A stretch of DNA of 64,000 bases from Vibrio panuliri (GCF_009938205.1 NZ_AP019654.1:3128540-3192539), one strand, 5' to 3'; numbered from the stretch's first letter, positions 36,906 through 48,799 are shown. Notes: generated by a model from the sequence alone, not told the origin. A program made the numbers and translations.

Positions 36906-39701
36906 CTAGTGCGCCTGTTCCCAGTTGTCACCATGACCTGCTTCAGCAATCAATGGAACTTCCAGCTGTGCTGCAGATTCCATCAATTTTTGTACTTTTG
37001 TTTCAATTTCGGCTAAAGCCGTCTCTTGAACCTCAAAGACCAGTTCATCGTGCACTTGCATCAATAGTTTGACGCGACCATCACCCTCTTTCTCAATCCA
37101 CTCATCCACCAGTAGCATCGCCTTCTTAATGATATCCGCTGCCGTTCCCTGCATTGGAGCATTAATCGCTGCTCGTTCGGCAGCTTTGCGGCGCATACCA
37201 TTGCGAGATTGAATTTCAGGAAGATGCAGTCGACGACCATAAATCGTTTCCACATAACCCTTTTCTGCGGCGGTACTACGAGTATCTTCCATGTACTGCA
37301 TCACCCCTGGGTAACGCTCAAAATACTTATTCATATACTCTTGAGCTTCACCGCGAGGAATACCAAGTTGCTTAGCCAAACCAAACGCACTCATACCATA
37401 GATCAAACCAAAGTTAACTGCTTTAGCACGACGGCGTTGCTCAGAGGTAACATTCTCAATGGTGGTTCCCATGATTTCCGCCGCAGTTGCCGCGTGAATG
37501 TCTTTGCCGTCACGGAAAGCGTCAAGTAGAGCTTGGTCTCCCGATAGGTGCGCCATAATACGCAGTTCGATTTGTGAATAGTCGACCGCCATAATCTTAT
37601 AGCCATGTGGCGCGACAAATGCTTGGCGAATACGACGCCCCTCTTCGTTACGAATTGGAATGTTCTGTAAGTTAGGATCAGTCGAAGACAGACGACCAGT
37701 CGCGGTAACCGCCTGATGATAAGAAGTATGAACGCGCCCCGTTTCTGGATTGATCATTTTCGGCAGTTTATCGGTGTAAGTCGACTTCAGCTTAGCTAAG
37801 CCACGGTACTCCAAGATCAGTTTTGGTAGTGGATAGTCGAGCGCTAACTCTTGCAACACTTCTTCATTGGTTGATGGTGTACCTGAAGGCGTTTTCTTAA
37901 CAACTGGCAACCCCATCTTTTCAAATAGAATGGCTTGCAACTGCTTAGGAGAGTTCATGTTGAACTCTTGCTCAGCTAACTCATACGCTTTTTGCTCGAG
38001 TTCATCCAAACGAACAGCTATTTCTTGAGATTGAGCAGATAGCATCATGTCATCAATCAACACACCTGTACGTTCAATACGCGACAAGACAGGAACGAGT
38101 GGCACTTCGATTTCTTGATAAATTCGATTGAGTTTTTCGTCTTGCAGAAGATTCTCGTTAAGTCGATTGTGCAGACGTAAAGTTACATCAGCATCTTCTG
38201 CAGCGTAAGGTGCTGCTTGTTCTAAATCAATTTGGTTAAATGTTAGCTGGTTTTTACCTTTACCCGCTATTTGCTCAAATGAGATACAACTATGCTGAAG
38301 GAAGCGCAATGCTAAGCTATCCATATCATGCTTGCCACCTACGCTGTTGTAGACGTAGGACGCTAGCATAGTGTCGTATTTAATGCCGCGCATTTCGATA
38401 CCATAGCGAGCAAGCACGCTGGCATCATATTTCAGATTTTGCCCAACCTTAGCTTGATTATCATCTTCAAGAATTGGCTTTAGCTGCTCAAGTACCCAAT
38501 CACGGTCAAGCTGCTCAGGGGCATCCAAATAGTCGTGCGCGACGGGCACGTAAGCCGCCTCGCCTTCTGCTACAGCAAATGACAAACCAACTAAGTTCGC
38601 CACCATATAATCCAAACTGTCTGTTTCGGTATCAAAAGCGAACACGTCAGCGGCTTGGAGTTTTTCTAGCCATTTCGCAAAGGTCTCTTGATCAAGAATG
38701 GTTTGGTACTGGCTACGGTCAATTGTCACCGCAGAGGTATTAATTTCTGCTTGGTTACTCGACTGGGAAGCTGTCGCGATTGCACCCGATTTCTCATCGG
38801 CCTCAACCACACCATTACCGCCTTCAAGTAGTTCATTCAACCAAGATTTAAATACCAACTGACCAAATAGTTGAATCAGTTCATCTTTGTTTGGTTCTGC
38901 TTTGACGAGTTCTTGCGGTTTAAACTCCATCTTTACATCAAGTTTAATTGTCGCCAGCTCGTAAGACAGCAGCGCATTCTCTTTGTTATCGACCAGTTTT
39001 TTCGCCATGGTTTTCGAACCACGGAAACCAAGCGGAGCGATATCATCCAGGTTTTCAAACAACTTGTCTAAACCACCAATGCCTTGCAGCAAGGCAGTCG
39101 CTGTCTTATCCCCGACACCCGGTACACCCGGAATGTTATCCACTTTATCACCCATAAGCGCAAGGTAGTCGATGATCAGCTCTGGTGGGATACCAAATTT
39201 CTCAATCACACCTTCACGGTCAAGAACCACGTTGGTCATGGTATTGATCAAGGTGACGTTCTCATCAACCAACTGAGCCATATCTTTATCGCCAGTACTG
39301 ATCAAAACTGGAATGCCTTGCTGAGACGCTTGATGAGCCAAAGTGCCGATCACGTCATCGGCCTCAACACCTGAAATGGAGATCAATGGTAGCCCCATCG
39401 CACGAATTACATTGTGCAACGGCTCTATTTGGCAGCGCAGATCGTCCGGCATTGGCGGTCGATTAGCCTTATACTCTGGATACATATCATCACGGAAAGT
39501 CTTCCCTTTCGCGTCAAAAACAACCGCAATTCGATCAGAAGCAAATTGACGCATCATGCTACGCAGCATATTCACCACACCATATACTGCATTGGTCGGT
39601 ATATCACCGTTACTCATGGTGCCAGGATAGGCGTGAAAAGCACGATATAGGTAAGAAGAGCCATCGATCAAAATCAGTGGATTATCTGGAATGCGAGCCA
39701 T
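36906..39701 (-). CDS. polA: DNA polymerase I
   Basis: 931 residues. Three complete activities: 5'-nuclease domain (1 to about 300; [38 protein letters not shown]), 3'-5' proofreading domain ([12 protein letters not shown] near 355 keeps the metal-binding Asp and Glu; NLKYDASVL), and polymerase domain with motif [10 protein letters not shown], motif [19 protein letters not shown], and motif [10 protein letters not shown]. All catalytic residues present. A linker around 300-330 is poor in conservation. Fills gaps in Okazaki fragments and in repair. DnaA boxes lie upstream. Confidence 0.98.
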   Translation of the reverse strand: MARIPDNPLILIDGSSYLYRAFHAYPGTMSNGDIPTNAVYGVVNMLRSMMRQFASDRIAVVFDAKGKTFRDDMYPEYKANRPPMPDDLRCQIEPLHNVIRAMGLPLISISGVEADDVIGTLAHQASQQGIPVLISTGDKDMAQLVDENVTLINTMTNVVLDREGVIEKFGIPPELIIDYLALMGDKVDNIPGVPGVGDKTATALLQGIGGLDKLFENLDDIAPLGFRGSKTMAKKLVDNKENALLSYELATIKLDVKMEFKPQELVKAEPNKDELIQLFGQLVFKSWLNELLEGGNGVVEADEKSGAIATASQSSNQAEINTSAVTIDRSQYQTILDQETFAKWLEKLQAADVFAFDTETDSLDYMVANLVGLSFAVAEGEAAYVPVAHDYLDAPEQLDRDWVLEQLKPILEDDNQAKVGQNLKYDASVLARYGIEMRGIKYDTMLASYVYNSVGGKHDMDSLALRFLQHSCISFEQIAGKGKNQLTFNQIDLEQAAPYAAEDADVTLRLHNRLNENLLQDEKLNRIYQEIEVPLVPVLSRIERTGVLIDDMMLSAQSQEIAVRLDELEQKAYELAEQEFNMNSPKQLQAILFEKMGLPVVKKTPSGTPSTNEEVLQELALDYPLPKLILEYRGLAKLKSTYTDKLPKMINPETGRVHTSYHQAVTATGRLSSTDPNLQNIPIRNEEGRRIRQAFVAPHGYKIMAVDYSQIELRIMAHLSGDQALLDAFRDGKDIHAATAAEIMGTTIENVTSEQRRRAKAVNFGLIYGMSAFGLAKQLGIPRGEAQEYMNKYFERYPGVMQYMEDTRSTAAEKGYVETIYGRRLHLPEIQSRNGMRRKAAERAAINAPMQGTAADIIKKAMLLVDEWIEKEGDGRVKLLMQVHDELVFEVQETALAEIETKVQKLMESAAQLEVPLIAEAGHGDNWEQAH

Positions 39702-39833
39702 AATCTTATTGTTTCCAAACAGAGTGAAAGTTAGATCTGCTTAGGATGCCACGACTGAGTCGACGATGCCATGCAAACTCTGTGAAGTCTCTAACGACAT
39801 TTGTTGAATATCCCATCAGCGGATCCTCTCACC

Positions 39834-39866
39834 TGTGGATAACTCTGTTTATAATAATTATCCACC
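39834..39866. promoter_or_regulatory. Two DnaA boxes upstream of polA
   Basis: 39834-39842 is TGTGGATAA, the perfect consensus DnaA box (TTATCCACA on the minus strand). 39858-39866 is TTATCCACC, one mismatch, in opposite orientation, 15 nt away. They lie 130-165 nt upstream of the polA start. In E. coli polA expression has been reported to respond to DnaA through boxes in its promoter region. Confidence 0.65.
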
Positions 39867-40025
39867 GATGTTGACGCAGGTCACACTTTTAAAGAAATAA
39901 AATATAAGTAGCTGTATTTAAAAACAAAAACAAAAGATCGATGATCGTTTTAGCGATCCAGAAACGATCCTTGATTGTGGAAAAGAGTGCTGGTGTCCTT
40001 TTGCTCAGGACAAATGAAAAGAGAT
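39867..40025. other. Intergenic stretch with a GATC cluster
   Basis: AT-rich DNA without ORF between the DnaA boxes and the RyhB terminator. Four GATC sites lie within 34 nt (39936, 39943, 39955, 39966), which is far denser than average and could matter for Dam/SeqA. Confidence 0.5.
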
Positions 40026-40249
40026 AAAAAAAGCGACATCTTTCGATGTCGCCTAGCAAAAAAGAGGTCAAAGCTGTTCATGTCAAACATGCCGCTTTGC
40101 CAAAAAGCTATAAATTACACTGGAAGCAATGTGAGCAATGTCGTGTCAAAAAGAACTTGTGCAAGTTCAAGAAATTCAGCTTCATCACAAAATCCAATCG
40201 GTTGAATTTGTCAATCAACGTCCTTGTGAACTTCCTCATTCCCTAAGAC
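40026..40249 (-). ncRNA. ryhB: RyhB, Fur-controlled small RNA
   Basis: About 224 nt, matching the long Vibrio form rather than the 90-nt E. coli RNA. The minus strand of 40119-40145 equals the conserved core of E. coli RyhB over 27 nt (it includes GACATTGCTCACATTGCTTC), the part that base-pairs with sodB and other iron-protein mRNAs. Promoter with Fur-type box upstream and terminator GCGACATC-GAAA-GATGTCGC followed by seven T at 40026-40048. In V. cholerae ryhB also lies next to hemB. It shuts off iron-using proteins under iron starvation, with Hfq. The plus-strand ORF across it is a shadow. Confidence 0.95.
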
Positions 40250-40254
40250 GAGAT

Positions 40255-40312
40255 TAATAATAATGATTCTCATTTAACCAGTCAACACCTAAATGAGAAA
40301 AAATCTCATTTA
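40255..40312 (-). promoter_or_regulatory. ryhB promoter with Fur-like boxes
   Basis: Minus strand: -35 TTGACT (40280-40285), exactly 17 nt, -10 TATTAT (40257-40262). The spacer and -10 region read AATGAGAATCATTATTATTA, a good match to a Fur box. Just upstream, 40290-40312 is a perfect inverted repeat (TAAATGAGA with TCTCATTTA around five bases), possibly a second Fur site. Repression by Fur-Fe2+ is established for ryhB. Confidence 0.8.
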
Positions 40313-40457
40313 TTTTTTGATTGCATATTAACCGTTTGTTATAGAAGAATTTTTACTTTTTCAGCAGCTGAGCTAAGCGATACGATTCCGTGATGATCTG
40401 TTTGAAATGCTTGTTATCGTGATTCATAACAATCGAGCTAAGTCAGTGCCCTGAGCT

Positions 40458-40482
40458 AAAAAAGGCCAGCAAAGCTGGCCTT
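40458..40482 (-). terminator. Terminator of hemB
   Basis: AAGGCCAGC/GCTGGCCTT stem, loop TTT, T run on the minus strand, 19 nt after the hemB stop. Confidence 0.93.
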
Positions 40483-40500
40483 CAACGTCATATGTAAGAC

Positions 40501-41604
<1,104 letters not shown>

Positions 41605-41683
41605 TCACGCTAGCGCCAATAACGAAAAATGCAAAAAATGATCTTGCGTTCACACTGCCGTATACTCTAGCCAACCGTTTCAA

Positions 41684-42457
41684 ATGAGTACTACCATGAT
41701 CGATACCCATGCGCATATTTACGCGACTGAATTTGACAGCGATCGCGATCAAGTGGTTGAGCGCGCCCTTGCCCAAGGCATCAATAAAATTCTATTGCCC
41801 AATATTGACCTAGAATCCATTGAACCAATGCTGGCAACTGAAGCTGCTTACCCTGATATTTGCCGTTCCATGATGGGCTTACACCCTTGTTATGTCGATG
41901 GCAATGTGGAGCAAACCCTCGCAACCATTCATCACTGGTTTAGTCAGCATTCATTTATCGCTGTCGGTGAAATTGGTATCGATCTCTACTGGGATAAAAC
42001 CTATCGGGCAGAACAGGAATTTGCCTTTACCACCCAACTCAACTGGGCGAAAGAGATGGATTTGCCGGTCGTTATCCATACTCGTGACTCTATTGAAGAG
42101 ACATTAGCTTTACTAAGTAAAGAGCAAGATGGCTCGTTAAGCGGGGTTTTCCATTGTTTTGGTGGCAGTATTGAAGAAGCGAAAGCAATCAATGATCTTG
42201 GTTTTCATTTAGGGCTTGGCGGCGTATCGACGTTTAAAAATGGCGGAATGGATCAGGTAATTCCTCACCTTGATATGAACTACGTAATTTTAGAAACCGA
42301 CTGCCCTTACCTCGCGCCAGTACCACACCGAGGTAAACGTAACGAGCCAGCCTACACCCAGCTCGTTGCACAACGCGTTGCTGACTTGCGTCAGATATCA
42401 CTCGAAGAGGTCGATACCCTCACCAGCAGCAATGCAACCAAGCTATTTAAGCTTTAA
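41684..42457 (+). CDS. TatD-family metal-dependent hydrolase
   Basis: 257 residues, TIM-barrel metallohydrolase with putative DNase activity. Metal ligands: DTHAHIY (His pair near 9-11), VGEIGID (Glu near 93), VIHTRDS (His near 129), FHCFGGS (His near 154), LETDCPYLAP (Asp near 204). The family is often encoded next to tatABC, but this gene is convergent with tatC and reads from its own promoter. An in-frame ATG at 41696 (MIDTHAH) is an equally likely start; no clear ribosome-binding site decides. Closer to the YcfH/YjjV branch than to E. coli TatD by its N terminus. Confidence 0.88.
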   Translation: MSTTMIDTHAHIYATEFDSDRDQVVERALAQGINKILLPNIDLESIEPMLATEAAYPDICRSMMGLHPCYVDGNVEQTLATIHHWFSQHSFIAVGEIGIDLYWDKTYRAEQEFAFTTQLNWAKEMDLPVVIHTRDSIEETLALLSKEQDGSLSGVFHCFGGSIEEAKAINDLGFHLGLGGVSTFKNGGMDQVIPHLDMNYVILETDCPYLAPVPHRGKRNEPAYTQLVAQRVADLRQISLEEVDTLTSSNATKLFKL

Positions 42458-42467
42458 TATCCAGAGA

Positions 42468-42500
42468 CAAAAAAGGTTGGCAATGCCAACCTTTGTTTTA
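42468..42500. terminator. Bidirectional terminator, tatD-like gene / tatC
   Basis: AAAGGTTGGC/GCCAACCTTT stem with loop AAT and T tracts on both strands; overlaps the final tatC codon. Confidence 0.88.
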
Positions 42501-43250
42501 TTCTTCCGTCTGCTCTTGTTCGTCTTCATCTTTACGGACATAGAAACGCGCAAAGAAGAGTCCCACCTCGAATAGCAAACACATCGGGATCGCCAATAGG
42601 GTCTGCGAAATCATATCTGGTGGCGTCAGTAGCATACCAACGATAAACGCAATCACAATGATATATGGGCGTTTCTCACGAAGGCTGTCAGGGTCGGTAG
42701 CCCCTGTCCAACAGAGTAGAATAATCGCAACCGGCACTTCAAAGGCAATACCAAACGCCAAAAACAGCGCTAGGACAAAATCCAAATAACTCGAAATGTC
42801 AGTAGCAAACTCTACACCGCCCAGTGAAATGGCCGTAAAGAAGCCAAATACTAGTGGGAATACCACAAAGTAGGCAAACGCCACGCCAGCATAAAAGAGT
42901 AATGAGCTTGAGAACATCAGCGGCATAATCAAACGACGCTCATGCTTGTACAAGCCAGGAGCCACGAATGCCCACACCTGATAAAGAATAAATGGCACCG
43001 CAACAAATACGGATGCAATTAAAGTCAACTTCAGCGGGGTAAAGAATGGTGACGCAACATCGGTTGCGATCATCGTCGCCCCTTCAGGCAACTTATCAAC
43101 AAGTGGTCTAGAAACAAACTCGTAAATGTCATTCGAGAAGTAAATTAGGCCAATAAACACCACCAATACCGCTAAGATCGCTCGCAATAAACGATTTCTT
43201 AACTCCAGTAGATGGCTGATTAAAGGTTGTGTCTGCTCGACAGAGGACAT
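42498..43250 (-). CDS. tatC: Twin-arginine translocase subunit TatC
   Basis: 250 residues; six-helix inner-membrane receptor for RR signal peptides. Opens [22 protein letters not shown], the TatC N-terminal signature including the H-L-ELR segment; [12 protein letters not shown] (about 92-103) and [11 protein letters not shown] (conserved Glu) are family landmarks. ATG 43250 chosen because GAGGT precedes it; an ATG at 43262 lacks support. Last gene of tatABC. Confidence 0.96.
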   Translation of the reverse strand: MSSVEQTQPLISHLLELRNRLLRAILAVLVVFIGLIYFSNDIYEFVSRPLVDKLPEGATMIATDVASPFFTPLKLTLIASVFVAVPFILYQVWAFVAPGLYKHERRLIMPLMFSSSLLFYAGVAFAYFVVFPLVFGFFTAISLGGVEFATDISSYLDFVLALFLAFGIAFEVPVAIILLCWTGATDPDSLREKRPYIIVIAFIVGMLLTPPDMISQTLLAIPMCLLFEVGLFFARFYVRKDEDEQEQTEE

Positions 43251-43314
43251 ATCAAACCTCATTCAAAAAGATCAAAAAGGAGCTACAGCTAAGTTGCAGC
43301 TCCTCACGATGAGA

Positions 43315-43695
43315 CTACTCGGCTTTCTTATCTGCAGGGGCAGTGCTCTCAGAAGAGAGTGGTTTAGACTCCGCTTCTACCTTGCTTGTCTCTGTAGCCT
43401 TTTGAGCATAGGGACGCTGCACCTCTTGCGCCGCTTTCTTGAGTTCATCCACCGAAGACTTTAACTCTGGGGATAAATCTTCCATCCCCATTTGTTCAGC
43501 TTTGCGAAGGTTCTCTTGCAGCTCTTGGATCTTGAGTTCGTGACTGATTTCATCTTTCACGTTGTTTGCCATGCTTTTCGCAGATGAGATAAAGCGCGAC
43601 ACACTACGAATGGCGTGTGGCAAACGTTCAGGACCAAGCACTACGAGCGCGACGACAGATATTAATACCAGTTCCCAAAAACCGATATCAAACAC
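43315..43695 (-). CDS. tatB: Twin-arginine translocase subunit TatB
   Basis: 126 residues. N-terminal [26 protein letters not shown] with the membrane helix (about 5-21) and LGPERLP hinge typical of TatB, amphipathic helix, then a charged low-complexity tail ([20 protein letters not shown]). Three nt after tatA. Confidence 0.96.
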   Translation of the reverse strand: MFDIGFWELVLISVVALVVLGPERLPHAIRSVSRFISSAKSMANNVKDEISHELKIQELQENLRKAEQMGMEDLSPELKSSVDELKKAAQEVQRPYAQKATETSKVEAESKPLSSESTAPADKKAE

Positions 43696-43698
43696 GTG

Positions 43699-43941
43699 TT
43701 ATGCCTGCTCTTTGTCTTTCTTAGTTTCAGCAGTTGCGTCTGTCTTCTGCTGCTCTAAATTTTTCGGTTCAAAGTCAGCATCTTTCTTCTCTTGCTGAGC
43801 TTCCTCTTCACTCATTGCTTTCTTGAAGCCTTTAACAGCACTTCCTAAGTCACCACCAATATTACGTAGTTTCTTTGTACCAAACAGCAAGACAACAATC
43901 ACGGCAATAATAAGAAGTTGCCAAATACTAATACCACCCAT
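43699..43941 (-). CDS. tatA: Twin-arginine translocase subunit TatA
   Basis: 80 residues. [26 protein letters not shown]: single membrane helix, FGTKKLR hinge, amphipathic helix ending [10 protein letters not shown], then acidic/basic tail. Pore-forming subunit that oligomerises during export. First tat gene, 50 nt after ubiB in the same direction. Confidence 0.97.
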   Translation of the reverse strand: MGGISIWQLLIIAVIVVLLFGTKKLRNIGGDLGSAVKGFKKAMSEEEAQQEKKDADFEPKNLEQQKTDATAETKKDKEQA

Positions 43942-43991
43942 TCTTTTTACCTCGGGTTCTATTAAACAAAATTATCGTTAAAGTCTAACGC

Positions 43992-45626
43992 CTAGCGGCG
44001 ATAAGCTCGCCAACTGAACAACCAAAATGTGACACCAGCGATAGCACTGTAAGTCGATAGTTGTTCATAAGTGCTGTTGACCAATATTGCCGAGCATACG
44101 ACTAATGTGGCACCAACACCAAATAAAAATTTACCAGTCGCTTGTTGACGCTTCGACTCTCGGTAACCTTGGTAAAGCTGATCCATACGCTGATTCATTG
44201 CTTTACCTTGTCTTAAGCTGTCATAAAGCAGCTCTGGTAACTCTGGTAATTTTTCTGCCCAAAACGGTGCGCGGTCTTTAACTGCATTGATCACCGCTTG
44301 AGGCCCAACTTGATTCATCATCCATTCCTCAAGGAATGGCTTAGCTGTTGCCCAAAGATCGAGCTGAGGATACAACTGTCTACCCAAGCCTTCAACGTAC
44401 AACAGTGTCTTTTGTAATAGAACAAGCTGCGGTTGCACTTCCATTTCAAAACGTCGGGCAGTATTGAACAAGTTTAACAATACATGACCGAATGAAATTT
44501 CACACAATGGCTTAGCAAAAATCGGTTCACATACAATGCGAATAGCGAACTCAAACTCATCAATATTGGTTTCACGTGGAACCCAACCCGATTCGACGTG
44601 TAACTCGGCAACACGGCGATAATCACGGTTAAAGAAGGCTAAGAAATTTTCTGCTAAGTAACGTTTGTCATCGCTATTTAGGGTGCCAACAATGCCGCAA
44701 TCGAGACCAATCCACATCGGATTATCAGGATGGTCAGGCTTAACAAACACATTGCCCGGGTGCATATCAGCATGAAAGAAACTATCACGAAATACTTGCG
44801 TAAAGAATACGCTCACACCACGCTCAGCTAACAGCTTCATATTGGTGCCATTAGCTTCTAATCCCTCAATATCAGAGACTTGAATACCATAAATGCGCTC
44901 AGACACCATCAAAGATTCACTGCTAAAATCAGGAAACACTTCGGGTACGTATAGCTCTTCACTGCCTTCAAAGTTGCGACGCAACTGAATTGCGTTCGCT
45001 GCTTCTCTTCTTAAGTCTAGCTCATCAAGTAGAGTCTTTTCGTACTCACGAACGACTTCAACGGGTTTTAAACGACGTGCTTCAGGTAATGCCCTCGCGA
45101 CTATACGCGCCATGCGATACATCAGTTTTAGATCTGCATCAATCACAGGACGAATATCAGGGCGAATCACTTTTAAAACCACTTCTTGCCCGCTCTCTTT
45201 TAGACGAGCAGTATGAACCTGAGCAATGGATGCTGAAGCCAGTGGCTTGATATCGAAATCGCTAAACCAATTTTCTAGTGGTCCGCCAAGCGCTTTTTCC
45301 ATGTGTAGCTTAGCCAGTTCACCATCAAAAGGAGATACTTGGTCTTGCAGCAGGGCGAGCGGATCGGCAATGTGTGGCGGAAAAAGGTCACGTCGGGTAG
45401 ACATCATCTGACCAAACTTAATCCACACCGGACCTAGCTCTTGAAGGGCAAGACGCAGCCGATCTCCAAGCTGCTTATCACTATGCTGATTCTTAATCCA
45501 AAACAGTGCCTTACGAGCAAGCAACGGGGCTTTAGTCAGTTGATGATTTGGTAGTAACTCATCCAAGCCGTACTCAAGCTGGACTTTAATAATGCGATAT
45601 AGGCGACGAAGTTCAGACGGCGTCAT
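43992..45626 (-). CDS. ubiB: Ubiquinone biosynthesis atypical kinase UbiB
   Basis: 544 residues (E. coli 546). ADCK/UbiB-type protein-kinase-like ATPase required for ubiquinone synthesis. Signature [14 protein letters not shown] (KxGQ motif, about 70-83), Ala-rich loop [13 protein letters not shown] (about 125-137), catalytic-like region [10 protein letters not shown] and DCGIVG (DFG-like, here DCG). Two C-terminal membrane helices (about 500-540) anchor it. Overlaps ubiJ by 4 nt (ATGA), so coupled. Confidence 0.96.
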   Translation of the reverse strand: MTPSELRRLYRIIKVQLEYGLDELLPNHQLTKAPLLARKALFWIKNQHSDKQLGDRLRLALQELGPVWIKFGQMMSTRRDLFPPHIADPLALLQDQVSPFDGELAKLHMEKALGGPLENWFSDFDIKPLASASIAQVHTARLKESGQEVVLKVIRPDIRPVIDADLKLMYRMARIVARALPEARRLKPVEVVREYEKTLLDELDLRREAANAIQLRRNFEGSEELYVPEVFPDFSSESLMVSERIYGIQVSDIEGLEANGTNMKLLAERGVSVFFTQVFRDSFFHADMHPGNVFVKPDHPDNPMWIGLDCGIVGTLNSDDKRYLAENFLAFFNRDYRRVAELHVESGWVPRETNIDEFEFAIRIVCEPIFAKPLCEISFGHVLLNLFNTARRFEMEVQPQLVLLQKTLLYVEGLGRQLYPQLDLWATAKPFLEEWMMNQVGPQAVINAVKDRAPFWAEKLPELPELLYDSLRQGKAMNQRMDQLYQGYRESKRQQATGKFLFGVGATLVVCSAILVNSTYEQLSTYSAIAGVTFWLFSWRAYRR

Positions 45627-46228
45627 GCACGCTCCAGCAATTGGTTCAATCTAGCTTCAAGACGAGATGCGTGACTTTTCACATCATCCACTTGGTCGCA
45701 GAAGTAGGCGACTTCTAACGGGGCTGGGGTGAGTTTCCACTCTTCGGTAATCACCTGACCTAGCTGGTTTTGACGTTTAATCGCCTGCGACTTCATAAAC
45801 TGACCAACTTGAGTCGCACCCTTCACTAAGGAGTGTGCCACCACATCACCTGTTGCGCGAGATAACCACTCTTCAATATCTGGCTTGCAGTCTGTCATCA
45901 GTTGAGCAAACTTTTGCGCAAGTTGAATATCACCTTCTAGGGTTAGCTTATCTTGCTTGATAAGCTTGGTAATATTGGCTTGCTCACGCAACTCGGGCAA
46001 TACAGAGAGATTTAGCGAGAGGTAGCAATCAGGCTCACCTTCATAGTTAGCCAGAACATCAATTTGCTGACTAAACACAAAAGTTAGCGTCTTGTTGACC
46101 TCTTTTAGATGCACTTGGATCACTTGCCCTTTTAGGCGAGCAAGACGGCGACCCAACTCAGGATCGTCTTTGATTAAGGTGTTGAGCGTCGTTTCAATAA
46201 CGGCGGTCACTAATGGTTCAAATGGCAT
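45623..46228 (-). CDS. ubiJ: Ubiquinone biosynthesis accessory factor UbiJ
   Basis: 201 residues (formerly yigP). N-terminal SCP2 lipid-binding domain (about 15-110), C-terminal helix that pairs with UbiK. Holds ubiquinone intermediates in the soluble Ubi complex. ATG 46228 chosen since AGGG lies eight bases upstream; a GTG two codons earlier is too close. Order ubiE-ubiJ-ubiB is conserved. UbiK partner is encoded at 27.1 kb. Confidence 0.94.
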   Translation of the reverse strand: MPFEPLVTAVIETTLNTLIKDDPELGRRLARLKGQVIQVHLKEVNKTLTFVFSQQIDVLANYEGEPDCYLSLNLSVLPELREQANITKLIKQDKLTLEGDIQLAQKFAQLMTDCKPDIEEWLSRATGDVVAHSLVKGATQVGQFMKSQAIKRQNQLGQVITEEWKLTPAPLEVAYFCDQVDDVKSHASRLEARLNQLLERA

Positions 46229-46239
46229 AGTCACCCTAT

Positions 46240-47022
46240 TTAGAACTTGTAACCACGGTGTAATGCAACAATACCGCCAGTTAGGTTGTAGTAGCTCGTC
46301 TGTTCAAAACCCGCGTCATCCATCATGCCTTTCAGCGTTTCTTGGTCAGGGTGCATGCGAATTGATTCAGCAAGATAACGGTAACTATCGGCGTCGTTTG
46401 CAACGAGTTCACCCATTTTTGGCAATAGGTGGAACGAGTATGCATCGTAAACCTTTGATAGTGGCTCAAGAATCGGCTTAGAAAACTCTAGCACTAGCAA
46501 ACGACCACCAGGCTTAAGCACACGGAACATTGAGCGTAATGCCTTATCTTTATCGGTCACGTTTCGCAAACAGAAACTGATGGTAATCACATCAAAATAG
46601 TCATCTGGAAACGGCAGTTCTTCAGCGTTTGCTTGCACGTAGTGTACATTGCCCACTACACCAATATCACGCAATTTATCGCGTCCAACGTTCAACATTG
46701 AGTTGTTAATGTCAGCCAAAACCACATGACCTTTATCACCAACGATGCGTGAGAACTTCGCAGTTAAGTCTCCCGTACCGCCACCAAGATCAAGGATACG
46801 TTGACCAGGGCGAGCGCCACTGCAATCAATTGTGAAGCGCTTCCACAAGCGATGCACACCACCAGACATTAAGTCATTCATAATGTCGTACTTGGCAGCT
46901 ACCGAGTGAAATACTTGAGCAACTTTGGCTACTTTTTCTTCTTTGGCTACGGTAGTGAAACCAAAGTGAGTGGTTTCTGTTGTTTCTAAAGCTGTATTTG
47001 ACTGCACGCTTGTATCCGTCAT
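46240..47022 (-). CDS. ubiE: Ubiquinone/menaquinone C-methyltransferase UbiE
   Basis: 260 residues. Methylates the quinone ring carbon in ubiquinone (and demethylmenaquinone to menaquinone) synthesis. SAM motif [12 protein letters not shown] (about 78-88), [10 protein letters not shown] (motif II), family pattern [17 protein letters not shown] (about 45-61) and [17 protein letters not shown]. First of the ubiEJB genes, then tat. Confidence 0.97.
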   Translation of the reverse strand: MTDTSVQSNTALETTETTHFGFTTVAKEEKVAKVAQVFHSVAAKYDIMNDLMSGGVHRLWKRFTIDCSGARPGQRILDLGGGTGDLTAKFSRIVGDKGHVVLADINNSMLNVGRDKLRDIGVVGNVHYVQANAEELPFPDDYFDVITISFCLRNVTDKDKALRSMFRVLKPGGRLLVLEFSKPILEPLSKVYDAYSFHLLPKMGELVANDADSYRYLAESIRMHPDQETLKGMMDDAGFEQTSYYNLTGGIVALHRGYKF

Positions 47023-47086
47023 GATGATTCCTCTTCGAGCAACTCAATAAAACTCTTAATACGTCATAGGTCTGAGCTGCGGTCGA

Positions 47087-48637
47087 TTAGTTTACTTTAT
47101 CCTCTGCCGGATGTCTTTCTAACTGCGGTGGATTTTCCGCCAAATATTCATTTTCTGACACATCTTGTCCGTGGGCAAGTTCCGCAATGGTTGGCGAGAT
47201 TGGACGCTTCACTTCAACACCAAGTTGTTTAAAGCTCTCCGCTTGACGGATCACATTACCTCGACCTGTCGCGAGTTTGTTCATTGCACCTTGATAAGTC
47301 TGGTTCGCTCTATCTAATGCACCGCCGAGCCCTTCCATATCGTCAACGAATAGACGCAGCTTGTCGTAAAGTTTGCTGGCCCGCTCAGCAATAATCTGTG
47401 CATTTTGGTTTTGCCTGTCATTACGCCATAAGTTATCAATCGTGCGCAGAGCCACCAGCAACGTGGTTGGGCTGACAAGAATGATATTTTGCTCCATCGC
47501 ATCTTTAACCAAACTTGGATCGGCCTGAATTGCCACTTGAAATGCGGGCTCAACGGGAACAAACATCAATACGTAATCAAGGCTGCGAATACCTTTAAGC
47601 TGATGGTAATCCTTATTACTTAGCCCTTTAATATGGTTACGTAGTGCAAGTAAGTGGTCACTTAGTGCGCGTTCACGCTCATGATCAGTTTCCGCATTGA
47701 AGTAACGCTCGTAAGCCACCAACACCATTTTTGAATCTATGACAACCTGCTTGTCTTGCGGTAAGTGAACAATCACATCTGGCTGATAGCGCTTACCTGC
47801 TTCATTTTGCAAGCTGACTTGAGTTTGATATTCATGCCCTTCACGCAACCCTGACTCTGCCAACACTCGCGCCAGAACCACTTCCCCCCAGTTACCTTGC
47901 TGTTTATTGTCGCCTTTAAGCGCTTGGGTCAAATTCACTGCCTCACGAGTCATCTGCTCGTTTAAGCGTTGCAAGTTTTTTAGTTCATGAACTAGGGTAT
48001 GACGCTCTTTCGCTTCTAGGTTAAAGCTATCGTTAACTTGACGCTTAAAGCCTTCCAACTGCTCTTTTAATGGGCTAAGTAAACCTTCCAGACTCTGGCG
48101 GTTTTGCTGATCGACTTTAGCCGTTTTGGCCTCAAAAAGCTGATTAGCCAAGTGTTCAAATTGTTGCTTTAATCGCTCTTCCGCTTTTTCCAACAGTTGT
48201 AACTTTTCTTGGCTCGCGAGTTGCGCTTGTTGATGGCGCGCTTCTTGTTCACGCAATTGTGCTTCAAGTTGTGATTTTTGCTCACGCACTTGGGTTAAAT
48301 CATCGGCATACTGCTGACGCTCTTGCTTTACCGCCTCGAAATAACGCAGTTTCTCCATCACCGCCATCAACTTGCCGTGTGATTGTTTGAGTTCATAAGC
48401 CGCTTTATCGCGATCTTCATCTAATTCATCCAGCTCTTGCTGCGCCTGACTAAGCGACTGTTTTAACTGGCTTATCTGTGAGTCTGCCAATTGCTGATTA
48501 GATTCCAATTGTTGTTCGAGCAGTTGGCTTTCTAAACCCAGTTTCTGTTTAACCCACCAACCAACTGCCACTCCGCTAATCGCGGCGCCACCAAGGGCAC
48601 TAAATAACACGCTTTGGTTCTCGATAATCCATTGCAT
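47087..48637 (-). CDS. rmuC: DNA recombination protein RmuC
   Basis: 516 residues. N-terminal membrane helix (about 8-26), a long coiled coil (about 35-215; AQQELDELDEDRDKA, EARHQQAQLASQEKL), then the RmuC nuclease-like domain (about 230-450) with GNWGEVVLARVLAESGL and VVIDSKMVL, the PD-(D/E)xK-type core. Limits inversions at short inverted repeats. Immediately upstream of ubiE in the same direction, the order also seen in enterobacteria. Confidence 0.95.
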   Translation of the reverse strand: MQWIIENQSVLFSALGGAAISGVAVGWWVKQKLGLESQLLEQQLESNQQLADSQISQLKQSLSQAQQELDELDEDRDKAAYELKQSHGKLMAVMEKLRYFEAVKQERQQYADDLTQVREQKSQLEAQLREQEARHQQAQLASQEKLQLLEKAEERLKQQFEHLANQLFEAKTAKVDQQNRQSLEGLLSPLKEQLEGFKRQVNDSFNLEAKERHTLVHELKNLQRLNEQMTREAVNLTQALKGDNKQQGNWGEVVLARVLAESGLREGHEYQTQVSLQNEAGKRYQPDVIVHLPQDKQVVIDSKMVLVAYERYFNAETDHERERALSDHLLALRNHIKGLSNKDYHQLKGIRSLDYVLMFVPVEPAFQVAIQADPSLVKDAMEQNIILVSPTTLLVALRTIDNLWRNDRQNQNAQIIAERASKLYDKLRLFVDDMEGLGGALDRANQTYQGAMNKLATGRGNVIRQAESFKQLGVEVKRPISPTIAELAHGQDVSENEYLAENPPQLERHPAEDKVN

Positions 48638-48799
48638 AATAAGGCGTTAACTCTTTTCTATTGCTTGCAAATAATGGTATTTCACCACTGGATAAATGTC
48701 CAGTTTGTCGGTTAGATAATCAGCAGATACACTTAGCTCCCCGTACACTGTGCGAATGGTTCGCTGGGTGCGTTTTTGCTTGCTATATAAAGGAACACT

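Noticed and set aside
38474..39650. Many plus-strand ORFs inside polA
   Set aside because: All are shadows of polA, which has every catalytic motif on the minus strand.
39834..40020. Replication origin or crtS-like site
   Set aside because: Only two DnaA boxes, no AT-rich 13-mers or oriC neighbours (mioC, gidA, parAB), and crtS of V. cholerae is at a different locus. Regulatory boxes for polA are the simpler reading.
40046..40246. Plus-strand ORF of 66 codons with CEQCRVKKNLC
   Set aside because: It looks protein-like, but it is antisense to ryhB: its first codon lies in the RyhB terminator stem, there is no ribosome-binding site, and the Cys-rich part is the complement of the conserved RyhB core.
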